Assembly (NCBI GenBank): GCA_021801225.1
Contig: JAJYYF010000014.1
Location: 1 to 42,446 of the forward strand
DNA length: 42,446 bases
Source: Microcaldota archaeon
GTDB lineage: Archaea; Micrarchaeota; Micrarchaeia; Micrarchaeales; CABMGC01
Direction: 5' to 3'
A program made the translations under genes and the position numbers. The notes under the pieces were generated by a model that made no database searches, was not told the DNA's origin, and was given only the letters and a program-made list of their open reading frames with translations. Positions 28,863-37,637 of the stretch are shown here, piece after piece (positions within the stretch are counted from its first letter, which is position 1; each line of letters starts with the position of its first letter).

Positions 28863-30569
28863 ATGTTACTTGGATACGCTATTACAATTTCAGTGATTTT
28901 TTCTTTTTTAGCACTAATAATCTCAATTATTTTATATAAAAAAAAGTTATTAGAGATTTTAAAAAGACAAATAACCTTTAAAACTACATTATTGTTATTT
29001 GCAATATTAGCCTTCTTTTTGTTCTTCTTACTTTTATTCGTGCATCCAGTCGAGCAACTTTACTTTGACGAAAATATTTATCAAGGAATTGCACTTAACA
29101 TAGTGCATAGCGGGAATAGTCTATGGTGTCAATTTGGGACAGGTCATTTGACACATTGTTATAACAATCAATTATATCATGATCCTGTTGGTTTAGAACT
29201 GTTTTTAGGAATAGCACTTGTTCTATTTGGCTCTAATCCCGGAACCGCATACGCATTTGAATTATTTTTAGGAGTACTTTCAATAATAGGTGTTTTTCTA
29301 TTATCGAGTCTACTTACCGAGAGAAAAATGCTTGCTCCGATATCCGCTGCGGTTTTTGCATTAATTCCAGAAGTTATAATTTGGAGTAGGACACAGGCAG
29401 CTCCGGATATTCTTTTCATGATGCTTACAATATACGCATTCTTCTTTTTTGTCGTTTTCACAAAAAAAGAAAACAGATTAACTGGAATAATGTTTCTTTC
29501 ATCATTATCTCTTGTATTTTACTCAAGAATAGAGGCATTAGTCTTACTACCAATATTTTTTATCCTATACTTTATTTTCGGACAATTTGGTGTTAAACAC
29601 ACTATAAAAACCCGTTTAAAAACAATTAAAAAAATTTTAGATGACTGGAAGGCATTATCTATATTATTTATTTTTGTAATAATTTTTATTCCTCAAATTT
29701 TGTATATTTATACAGAAAATACTTCACCACAGTACGGCCAATCTTCAGGTCAAAAAATAATTTCAATTAGTAACTTTCTTCAAAATAAATCTCCAAACAT
29801 AAATTTCTTTTTAGGTACAACCTCTAATTATCCATCTATTTCATCAATAAATCTACTTATTTTGTCTATTTTAGGAATTATTTTTATAATTTCTTTTAAA
29901 AAAATAAGAAATAAGGTAGGATTACTATTCATGCTTTTAATTACTGCTTTGGCATTTTTTGTTTTTTATACATCATTCTATGCAGGTTCAGTAAATTATG
30001 GAGTAGATGTAAGATTTATGCTAGAAATAATGCCATTTCTTGCAATTTTATCTGGCTTTGGAATATTGGGCCTTTCAGATATACTTTCAAAAATTTTCAG
30101 AAAAATTACAAAAAGTAAAAAGGATATATCATCAATTTTTATATCATTGATAGTTATCTTTTCAATAATTTTACCATTTTACTTCTTAATACCATTTCTT
30201 ACGCTTCCTGTGTCTCAAATGCCACAGGAGTACTTTAACTCACAAGCAACTAGTTTTATCTATAATAATTATCAAAAAGTTCCTACAAGTTGTCTGGTAT
30301 TCTCATTTACTCCTGATATTTGGTATGAACTAAATAGAAGTGCAGCACAGGTCTCTTACTTTACACAATCAAATAATGAAACAATAAACACAATCTTTAA
30401 AAATTACTCATGTTTTGTATTTGATTATGGCTATTGGTGTACTATATCAAGTTATAAAAACTCTACATGCGGTGCAAATCTATATTCTTACAATCTTTCG
30501 GTAATTGCTACTAATAGAACTACAGAAGGCTCTAACTTTACATTATATAGAATAAATAATTTTACTTGA
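28863..30569 (+). CDS. Multi-TM GT-C-type glycosyltransferase (PMT/ArnT-like)
   Basis: About 10 TM segments; lumenal 'PVEQLYFDENIYQGIALNI' acidic motif after the first loop. Confidence 0.78.
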   Translation: MLLGYAITISVIFSFLALIISIILYKKKLLEILKRQITFKTTLLLFAILAFFLFFLLLFVHPVEQLYFDENIYQGIALNIVHSGNSLWCQFGTGHLTHCYNNQLYHDPVGLELFLGIALVLFGSNPGTAYAFELFLGVLSIIGVFLLSSLLTERKMLAPISAAVFALIPEVIIWSRTQAAPDILFMMLTIYAFFFFVVFTKKENRLTGIMFLSSLSLVFYSRIEALVLLPIFFILYFIFGQFGVKHTIKTRLKTIKKILDDWKALSILFIFVIIFIPQILYIYTENTSPQYGQSSGQKIISISNFLQNKSPNINFFLGTTSNYPSISSINLLILSILGIIFIISFKKIRNKVGLLFMLLITALAFFVFYTSFYAGSVNYGVDVRFMLEIMPFLAILSGFGILGLSDILSKIFRKITKSKKDISSIFISLIVIFSIILPFYFLIPFLTLPVSQMPQEYFNSQATSFIYNNYQKVPTSCLVFSFTPDIWYELNRSAAQVSYFTQSNNETINTIFKNYSCFVFDYGYWCTISSYKNSTCGANLYSYNLSVIATNRTTEGSNFTLYRINNFT

Positions 30570-31368
30570 TTAATTTCTTTCTGCTTTTTAAAAAAGCTCG
30601 AATTATCAAAATTAACAAAACAAATAAAACAACACCTATTGCTATAAAAATTGGACTGATATTAAAAACAGGCTGAACTGATATGGTATTTTGATTTTGT
30701 AATAAAATGAGCGTACTATAACTTGAATAATGCAATCCGTCGCTAACATATGTGGCACTAACTCCTCCAGAATAGCTTCCAATTCCTGGTTGTCCTTTAA
30801 CAACAAATGTAATATTTTTACTTTGATTTGATTTTATTGAGGTTATATTATAACTACTTGAAATATAGCTAAATGAATCCGGCAGCATAAGAGATACGTT
30901 AATTATCTTTTCTGAACTACCTTTGTTAAAAACAGTAACGTTTATATAATATATATTATTTTTTTCTGTTATATTTGTGTTTAATGATATATTACTATTC
31001 GTATCAGTGTAAAAATTATTTATACATGGAAATATTGCGTAAAAGGTACTATTTGATTGTTGATAACTTACTTTAAAATAATTTACATATGTTCCATTCC
31101 CTGTAATATTGTTCAATAATAACTTTATTTTGTAATTATTTTTTGGATTAAGCACAAGCTCTGAGAAATTTGTATTGTTTATTGTAGCATTTGTTATTGA
31201 TGGAAGTATACTTACTGAGTAAGCAGCTTGATCTCCACTATTATTTAAATTAAATGTAATTGTATTTCCTATTAATGACTGAGTACATGTTCCAGTAAGA
31301 GTAACAGTTCCAGCATAGGAAAAACTAAGAATCGATAAGATAACGCATACAATTAAAAGATATTTCAT
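30562..31368 (-). CDS. Exported, C-terminally membrane-anchored surface protein
   Basis: Signal peptide 'MKYLLIVCVILSILSFSYAG', many N-x-S/T sequons, C-terminal TM plus 'KSRKKLIK'. Confidence 0.7.
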   Translation of the reverse strand: MKYLLIVCVILSILSFSYAGTVTLTGTCTQSLIGNTITFNLNNSGDQAAYSVSILPSITNATINNTNFSELVLNPKNNYKIKLLLNNITGNGTYVNYFKVSYQQSNSTFYAIFPCINNFYTDTNSNISLNTNITEKNNIYYINVTVFNKGSSEKIINVSLMLPDSFSYISSSYNITSIKSNQSKNITFVVKGQPGIGSYSGGVSATYVSDGLHYSSYSTLILLQNQNTISVQPVFNISPIFIAIGVVLFVLLILIIRAFLKSRKKLIK

Positions 31369-31419
31369 ATAGATTCATTTAAGTATTTATTACATTAAAT
31401 ATAAAATACTACTAATTCA

Positions 31420-32235
31420 GTGTTGATGTTAATGGCAAGAAAACTTAGCAAAAGAAAACAATCAGACAAAGCAGAGTATCCATTAAAAGAAAAAGAGAAA
31501 ATAGAAAATAGAGTTTTTGATAAAAAAACATTAATTACATTATCTAAATTTTTTAATCACCGTATAATATCTGAAATATTACATATTATCTCTACAGGAA
31601 AAGAAGCAGACGTTTTCATTGCAAAATCCGGTTCAGCAATAGAAAAACCTTTTGTAGCAGTAAAAATATTCAGGGTAAAAACATCAAGTTTTCATAAAAG
31701 AGTAGAATACATGTATGGTGACCCAAGAGTCGGCAGACTAAATAAAAAAATGTCATACATTGTTGATATATGGTGTAAAAAGGAATTTGGTAATCTTAAA
31801 TTAGCTAATGAATTAGGAGTTAGAGTTCCTGTTCCAATAAAAGCAATAAATAACATTCTTTCTATGGAGTTTATTGGTAACGATGAAGGCATTCCTGCAT
31901 CAATGTTAAAGGATGTAAAACTGAATGATCCTAAAAAAGTTTTATTTAAAATATTAGACAACATCTTACTCCTCTACAACGGTAAGTTAGTTCATTCTGA
32001 TTTAAGCGAGTATAATATATTAATTAATGGAGAGAATGAAGATGTATACTTTATTGATTTTGGGCAGGCGGTAATAGAAGGACATCCAAAATTTAATGAA
32101 TTTTTAAATAGAGATTTATCTATAATTCTAAAGTATTTTTCAAGAAAGTACAGTATAAACATTGATGCTGAAAAAATAGAGGATAATATTAAAAATAATA
32201 ACTTAAAAGAAATAGAACGTGAATTATCTAACTAG
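31420..32235 (+). CDS. rio1: RIO1-type serine kinase
   Basis: 'STGKEADVFIAKSG', 'VAVKIFRVKTSSFHKRVEYMYGDPR', 'LVHSDLSEYNILI', 'YFIDFGQAV'. Likely start at an internal ATG (31426 or 31432). Confidence 0.93.
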   Translation: MLMLMARKLSKRKQSDKAEYPLKEKEKIENRVFDKKTLITLSKFFNHRIISEILHIISTGKEADVFIAKSGSAIEKPFVAVKIFRVKTSSFHKRVEYMYGDPRVGRLNKKMSYIVDIWCKKEFGNLKLANELGVRVPVPIKAINNILSMEFIGNDEGIPASMLKDVKLNDPKKVLFKILDNILLLYNGKLVHSDLSEYNILINGENEDVYFIDFGQAVIEGHPKFNEFLNRDLSIILKYFSRKYSINIDAEKIEDNIKNNNLKEIERELSN

Positions 32236-32237
32236 GG

Positions 32238-32543
32238 TTAAACCGGTATCTCAAATCCTTTCTGTTTTAGTAAACTTTTATCCATTATACTATATCTCCA
32301 GATTATATCCCCGCGCTCATTCGATTGAACTACCCAAGGTTTAACTAAAACGGTATCCCCTTCTTTTATCCAAAATTTTCTTTTTAATCTTCCAGGTATT
32401 GAACATGTGCGTTCATTTTTATCCGAACAAAAAACAACAAAGTTAGTTGCTCCTAGAGATTTAGTTATTACACCCAACATCTCTCCATTTCTAGGTAACA
32501 TAAGTCTATGTTGTTCTTCCGGAGCTCCCTTTTTTTTCTGCAT
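32238..32543 (-). CDS. Translation initiation factor aIF-1A
   Basis: 'RLMLPRNGEMLGVITKSLGATNFVVFCSDKNERTCSIPGRLKRKFWIKEGDTVLVKPW'. Confidence 0.94.
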   Translation of the reverse strand: MQKKKGAPEEQHRLMLPRNGEMLGVITKSLGATNFVVFCSDKNERTCSIPGRLKRKFWIKEGDTVLVKPWVVQSNERGDIIWRYSIMDKSLLKQKGFEIPV

Positions 32544-32551
32544 TTAATCAT

Positions 32552-32986
32552 CTAATATATCTTTACAGTATACCTTGCACCACACGCTTCGCAAACTACC
32601 GTAACATAACCTCGTTCTCTCTGTTCAAATTTGGTGTCAGGCTTACCACATTCCTTACATACTACATAAGTTTTGAAGTAGTTTTCAATCTTTAGATTTA
32701 AAGATTGTTGATTTACCTTTGCACTTATTTCAAGTGTATGGTTGTTTATACTTACAGGTGCTGCTAGTTCCTTACTTAAGTACTTAGCTATGTCCTCTTG
32801 TGGTCTTCTAGCTTTATCCGATAGCTGGTCAATATTTTTTAATATAGTCTTACTACCTTGTATCAAGCTATCTGCAACTGGTATTTGAAAGTCAGATTTT
32901 TCTACTGACAAAGTAGGTAGCTCTTTAAACGCTTTATCTAATAACTGTTCATAATTCAAGTAAGCACCAATACATTTTAACAGCAA
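32552..32986 (-). CDS. Translation initiation factor aIF-2 beta
   Basis: Zinc ribbon 'YVVCKECGKPDTKFEQRERGYVTVVCEACGARYTVK' and 'RPQEDIAKYLSKELAAP'. Confidence 0.92.
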   Translation of the reverse strand: MLLKCIGAYLNYEQLLDKAFKELPTLSVEKSDFQIPVADSLIQGSKTILKNIDQLSDKARRPQEDIAKYLSKELAAPVSINNHTLEISAKVNQQSLNLKIENYFKTYVVCKECGKPDTKFEQRERGYVTVVCEACGARYTVKIY

Positions 32987-33060
32987 ACCTATTAATACAT
33001 TACCTTAAAAGCAACGAGAGCTAGAATATAAGTATATTAATCTTAAGTTAAATATATTAC

Positions 33061-33356
33061 TGCAGCAGAAAGGCGGGAAGCTAGGGGTTTCCCATCCACA
33101 AATCCCCTTTAGGTGGGCCGTATGCCGTTACAGTGTCAATACTTTATGTATGGCCTACACTTAAGCATTGAAGCCATGCCTTCAGTGGTGGTCTTATATA
33201 TAAACCGGGCCAGGCCGGAAGGAGCAACCCTAAGTATATAATAATACAGTAATTTTACTGTATTGTGTACAATAGGCTATGCTCTGAAGATACAGGGCTG
33301 AGCAGATGTGTAGACAACTATACATCGAGTATTGTTGCAATTCGGCTTCTGCTGCA
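33061..33356 (+). ncRNA. SRP RNA (7S)
   Basis: Helix-8 signature CCGGGCCAGGCCGGAAGGAGCAACCC, and perfect terminal complementarity TGCAGCAGAA (33061-33070) with TTCTGCTGCA (33347-33356); T-rich stretch follows. Confidence 0.92.
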
Positions 33357-33431
33357 CTATTTATTTTTGTCTTTTTGAAGAACCTTAATAACTCAGTTAT
33401 ATTTATATATCTAAAAAAACAAAAGTTTACC

Positions 33432-34301
33432 ATGACCAATATAACTTTGACCTCTAATCATAGCTTTGATAGTGGTACTATAACCCCCAAAGGTAAACTT
33501 ATAAAAAGAAATACACATTTAGAAAAAAGAGATAGTGTAGCGAGTATACTTAAAAATCATAGATGTCATAGACGTCATAGCACTAACACTCAATTAGATT
33601 TAATTATGGATACTTATTCGTGTTCTGAAGAAAAAGCAAAAAGCCTTCTAAAGTCACATCCTCAATTTTTAACATATGGTCACAAAACTAAAATAGAATC
33701 GATCTCCGAACTTTATAAACTAGGAAAACAAGAAGTTATTGATATAATATTAAAGTTTCCACAATTTGCAGGATATGATCATAAAAAAGCAATAGAAAGT
33801 ATGGTGTCAAATTTCAATTGGAGCTCAGAACAAATTTCAAATGGAGTTAAGAGAAATCCTCAAATAACACGTAGAGACCATAAACGAATATTGGATAAGA
33901 TATGTTCTGTTTATTCTTGTACACCTGCTCAAGCTTCAGAAGCTATCTACATATTCCCACAATTTGCAGGATATGATCATGATAAGAAATTAAAACGTTT
34001 TACAAAATTAGCATCTTATGTTAAAATAAGCGAGGAAACCGTAAAAAAACTTTTAATAGAAAAGCCAGTATGTGCAAGTTACTCTACTAAACGATATATT
34101 GCATGTTTAGATATTTTTAGACATCTAAAACCAGAAGAACAAGTTCCTGAAACATTTATCAAATCTTTCATTGGACATATTTCAAAATCGCCATTTATAG
34201 ATGAGAAGCGTTTAACACATGCGTTAAGATCTGGTAATACTGAAAAACCTCCACTTGCAGTTGCACTTGGAAAAGCATTAGGTACTATAAAACGTAAATA
34301 A
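33432..34301 (+). CDS. Tandem helical-repeat protein, mTERF-like ~33-aa repeats (start corrected from 33306, which lies inside SRP RNA)
   Basis: Repeated 'hhxxPQFAGYDHxKxhxx' units; ATG 33432 preceded by TATA-like TATTTATATATC. Confidence 0.7.
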   Translation: MTNITLTSNHSFDSGTITPKGKLIKRNTHLEKRDSVASILKNHRCHRRHSTNTQLDLIMDTYSCSEEKAKSLLKSHPQFLTYGHKTKIESISELYKLGKQEVIDIILKFPQFAGYDHKKAIESMVSNFNWSSEQISNGVKRNPQITRRDHKRILDKICSVYSCTPAQASEAIYIFPQFAGYDHDKKLKRFTKLASYVKISEETVKKLLIEKPVCASYSTKRYIACLDIFRHLKPEEQVPETFIKSFIGHISKSPFIDEKRLTHALRSGNTEKPPLAVALGKALGTIKRK

Positions 34302-34369
34302 AGTTGCGAAGATTACTCTTTTTTAAAATGCAATATCCTTAAATATAGTTCTATACAAATACATACTGT

Positions 34370-34490
34370 GCCTGGGTCGCCTAGTGGTACAAATTTTTAT
34401 TGCAGAAAATACTTTTTGCACTAAATGGCGGCAGCCTGCTAAGCTGTTCGGCTAGTAATGGCCCCTGCGAGTTCGATTCTCGCCCCAGGC
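34370..34490 (+). tRNA. tRNA-Ser (GCT) with ~36-nt D-loop insertion (probable intron)
   Basis: GCCTGGG/CCCAGGC acceptor, CGCC/GGCG D-stem separated by 45 nt, GCAGC-CTGCTAA-GCTGT anticodon arm, long variable arm, GCGAG-TTCGATT-CTCGC T-arm. Confidence 0.88.
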
Positions 34491-34570
34491 GTTTTATATA
34501 TTATCCCAAATGTTATCTCTGCAGATAACTTTTATTTCTTTATTCGATAATTCAGAAATTGTTTTTTCAA
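34463..34570. repeat. Direct repeat copy A (108 bp): tRNA-Ser 3' end plus ksgA 3' fragment
   Basis: Identical by eye to 36740-36847. Confidence 0.97.
34494..34570 (-). pseudogene. Duplicated fragment of ksgA C-terminus
   Basis: Encodes the same C-terminal tail (...ELSNKEIKVICRDNIWDNI) as intact ksgA, then homology stops. Confidence 0.93.
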
Positions 34571-34684
34571 TTTCTAGTGTTTTGAATTCCGTTTTAATTA
34601 ATTTAAATAATTTGTGTTATACTTTAAATAAATTATATTTACCTAAACTACTTTATTAATTACTTATTTATTTAATTTGGTTTT

Positions 34685-35272
34685 ATGAAGCTTATATTTG
34701 TAAGGCATGGCGAAACTTTCGGCAATGCTGAAGGAGTTATACTTGGACAGCACGATGGACATTATGGTCAATTAAATGCAATTGGAATTAAACAAGCAAA
34801 GAATGTTGCAAATAAATTAAAGTCTGAAAATATAAACGCAATTTATTCTAGTGATTTAAGTAGAGCAAAAGATACTGTTTTTGAAATAGCGAAATACCAT
34901 AAAGGTATTAAAATTTCGTTATTAAAAGAGTTAAGAGAAAGATATTACGGTGCCGATGAAGGTAAAAAACTAACAAAAGAGGAACGTGAGGAACGTGCTA
35001 AAATTTTGTATAACTTAAATTTTAGACCCGGTGGTGGGGAAACCGTAGCTGAACTTTATAATAGGATATTTAGAATTTTAGATTCAATTTATAAAGAAAA
35101 TATTGATAATACTGTACTAATAGTTGGTCATGCAGGAATGGGTCGAATAATCACTGCGATTTCAGAAGAAATAAATCTTGATGAAATAGGTAGTAAAGTA
35201 TCAAAAGCTGAAAATACTGAAATACGTATTTTTGAAATAAAAAAATTACAGTATTTGGGCAATTCTAACTAA
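34685..35272 (+). CDS. Histidine phosphatase (phosphoglycerate mutase-like)
   Basis: 'MKLIFVRHGETFGNAEG', 'IYSSDLSRAKDTV', 'VLIVGHAGMGR'. Confidence 0.92.
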   Translation: MKLIFVRHGETFGNAEGVILGQHDGHYGQLNAIGIKQAKNVANKLKSENINAIYSSDLSRAKDTVFEIAKYHKGIKISLLKELRERYYGADEGKKLTKEEREERAKILYNLNFRPGGGETVAELYNRIFRILDSIYKENIDNTVLIVGHAGMGRIITAISEEINLDEIGSKVSKAENTEIRIFEIKKLQYLGNSN

Positions 35273-35275
35273 TTT

Positions 35276-36234
35276 TTATTTGCTCCTTAGAACTTCAAGT
35301 ATCGCAGGATTTAATTTATATAATTTAATTGATTTTTGTAATTCTACAAAATTTAATCCAGTAAATTGTTTTGGATTTAGTAATGCTCTCAGAGAAAAAG
35401 AAGCAGCATCTTCAACATATTCTAATAGGTCTACACATCGTTCAATTGTTTTTTCTCGTATGAGGACTCCGTGATGACCCCAAATCACTACTCTGTGATT
35501 ATTAATAGCTGCTAAACTTTCCTTTATTAGTGCTTTAGATCCTGACGGCTCATACTTTGTAAGTCCTATTAATTCAGGTATATTTGTAACAAGTCCCTCT
35601 TTCTGTGTGTAAAGGATTTTATTAAGTTCTTTATAAGAATTATTTATTTTTATATGGGAAGCCGTAGCTATTAATGATATTGGATGTGAATGAAATACTG
35701 CTGATGATGGTAATTTGTTACAAATATTTATGGAATTAGCTATCAAGTGTATTCCTACTTCTATAGATGGAATTATACCCCACTCCTTATTTCCAAACAT
35801 TATGTGAAAACCATCTAATTTGGGACTCATTTTAAGAATACATATTCTTTTATCCGGATTCCTTTCAATATCCCATAGTTTTGCGCCTGTTGCTGTAATA
35901 ATTATTAATCTTTCATCTAACTTTTCAACATATTTTTTAATAAATCTTTCTCTAGAGATTCGACATTATAATGAGTTCTTCCATCTCTTCGTAATTTTTT
36001 AAGACTCGGTAAAGAGTCAAAACTTATCTTATCTGTCTGATATTTAACTTTGCGTAATACTTGTTCAGATGCATCTGAACTTAAAAGAATACTTGCATTT
36101 CCAGAATTGGCAGGCAAATAACCTTTCATAGATAACTGTTTACCAAAAAAATTTAAATCATTTACGAACATATTTATCTCAGGATGTATATCCTTTAATT
36201 TAATCCCCATATTTATCAAACTATTTATGGACAT
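35276..36234 (-). CDS. Class II aldolase (RhaD/FucA-like), interrupted by a -1 frameshift; ORF pieces 36234..35917 and 35830..35276
   Basis: N-part 'FFGKQLSMKGYLPANSGNASI'; C-part 'LIIITATGAKLW', 'VFHSHP', 'VVIWGHHGVLI'; the frames join at the A6 tract at 35933-35938. Confidence 0.78.
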
Positions 36235-36289
36235 AAAAAATTAAAAACTTTTCCGTCTAATTATATTTGGGAGTTTTCTCTTCTCCTTT

Positions 36290-36530
36290 GTCATATTAAG
36301 ACGGATTACGACACGTTTTCTGAGCAATAGATACAACGAGTGTATCGATAGCCTGCCAGAAGACTATATATAGAAATATATAAGATAAAATATAACATAC
36401 CGGAGGTTTGGGTTGCTTCACGAGTAATAGTGCAGAAGTATGGGCATATGAAGAAATTTACGAAACATCTTGTTACGTTTGCAATAAGACAGATTGAAAA
36501 TTTTACTTATTTAAACTTAGTAGAATTTTA
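36290..36530 (+). pseudogene. Possible decayed coding remnant in several frames
   Basis: Frame-shifting protein-like segments 'ILRRITTRFLSNRYNECIDSLPEDYI*', 'IPEVWVASRVIVQKYGHMKKFTKHLVTFAIRQIENF', 'NSAEVWAYEEIYETSCYVCNKTD*'; less AT-rich than surroundings. Confidence 0.3.
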
Positions 36531-36739
36531 GGTTATGGGGTGGGTAGGTGTAAATGCCATGTCTCTAAAATTATTTTTAAATAAATAAATATATACTCCT
36601 GTTCTTTTAAATTTAATTTTAGGCAACTTTAATTTTTTTCTGTTAATCTCTTATTAGAAATTAATAATTGCTTTAACAAAAATAAAATATAATTATTCTG
36701 TAGCTTGTGTAACTGCTTTATTATTTCTTGAAGTAATAA

Positions 36740-36847
36740 CCCTGCGAGTTCGATTCTCGCCCCAGGCGTTTTATATATTATCCCAAATGTTATCTCTGCA
36801 GATAACTTTTATTTCTTTATTCGATAATTCAGAAATTGTTTTTTCAA
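36740..36847. repeat. Direct repeat copy B (108 bp): 28-nt tRNA-Ser 3' fragment plus native ksgA 3' end
   Basis: Identical by eye to 34463-34570. Confidence 0.97.
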
Positions 36848-37598
36848 GTATTTTCTCATATTTTTTCTCAATATTTTTTAAAAGTTCTTTCACTTGCCTT
36901 TTTGTATACTTATTTTTTCCTGTTTTATCCTTTAAATTCCATAGTAAACTAAAAATAATATTTTTAAGCTTTTTATTCTTAAAAATAAAAAATTCTCTAA
37001 GCATTTGTTTTAAAAATTCGTTATCTTTAGTTGGAGTTATTTTTATCATATACGAAAGAACTCTTGGCATAGGGTCGAAAGCCTCTCTAGGAACTTTTTC
37101 TAAAACAGTAACATCAAAAAAACCTAGAAATAAAGAAGAAAGAACACTGAACTCACTATCATTTACTTTTGCCGTTATTATTTCCTTAAAATTACTCGGA
37201 ACTGTAATAATGCATAAATCAAAGTCATATCTTTTTTGATTTATTAATAATAAAAAAATTTGTTCCAATACTTGATATGGTGGATTAGAAAGTATTTTGT
37301 TAAATTTGGGAAGCTTACTATTAAGTATGTCCCCGCAATTAACCTGAACATTTTCATAATTGTACTTTTCTTTAAGTATTTTGCAAAATTCTAAATCTTT
37401 TTCATAAACAAAAAGTTTCTTTACCTTTTTATAAATTTCAGAGGTTAAGTTTCCAGAGCCTCCTCCAATTTCTAATACTTCATCATCTTTTTTTAAATCA
37501 GAGTACTCTACCAATTTTTTAATAAAATACTCATTAATCATGAAGTGTTGATCCTTTAGTTTATCTTTGGAATAATTATCCATATCGTAACCTTTCAC
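36771..37598 (-). CDS. ksgA: rRNA small-subunit dimethyladenosine transferase KsgA/Dim1
   Basis: 'QHFMINEYFIKKLVEY', 'VLEIGGGSGNLTSEI', 'ILSNPPYQV', 'VPREAFDPMPRVLS'. Start probably ATG 37583. Confidence 0.93.
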   Translation of the reverse strand: MKGYDMDNYSKDKLKDQHFMINEYFIKKLVEYSDLKKDDEVLEIGGGSGNLTSEIYKKVKKLFVYEKDLEFCKILKEKYNYENVQVNCGDILNSKLPKFNKILSNPPYQVLEQIFLLLINQKRYDFDLCIITVPSNFKEIITAKVNDSEFSVLSSLFLGFFDVTVLEKVPREAFDPMPRVLSYMIKITPTKDNEFLKQMLREFFIFKNKKLKNIIFSLLWNLKDKTGKNKYTKRQVKELLKNIEKKYEKILEKTISELSNKEIKVICRDNIWDNI

Positions 37599-37637
37599 AA
37601 CATTATTATATCTGAATTTTTAAATAACTAACTTGTT

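Noticed and set aside
33230-33439. Minus ORF of 69 aa
   Set aside because: Overlaps SRP RNA; non-coding explanation is stronger.
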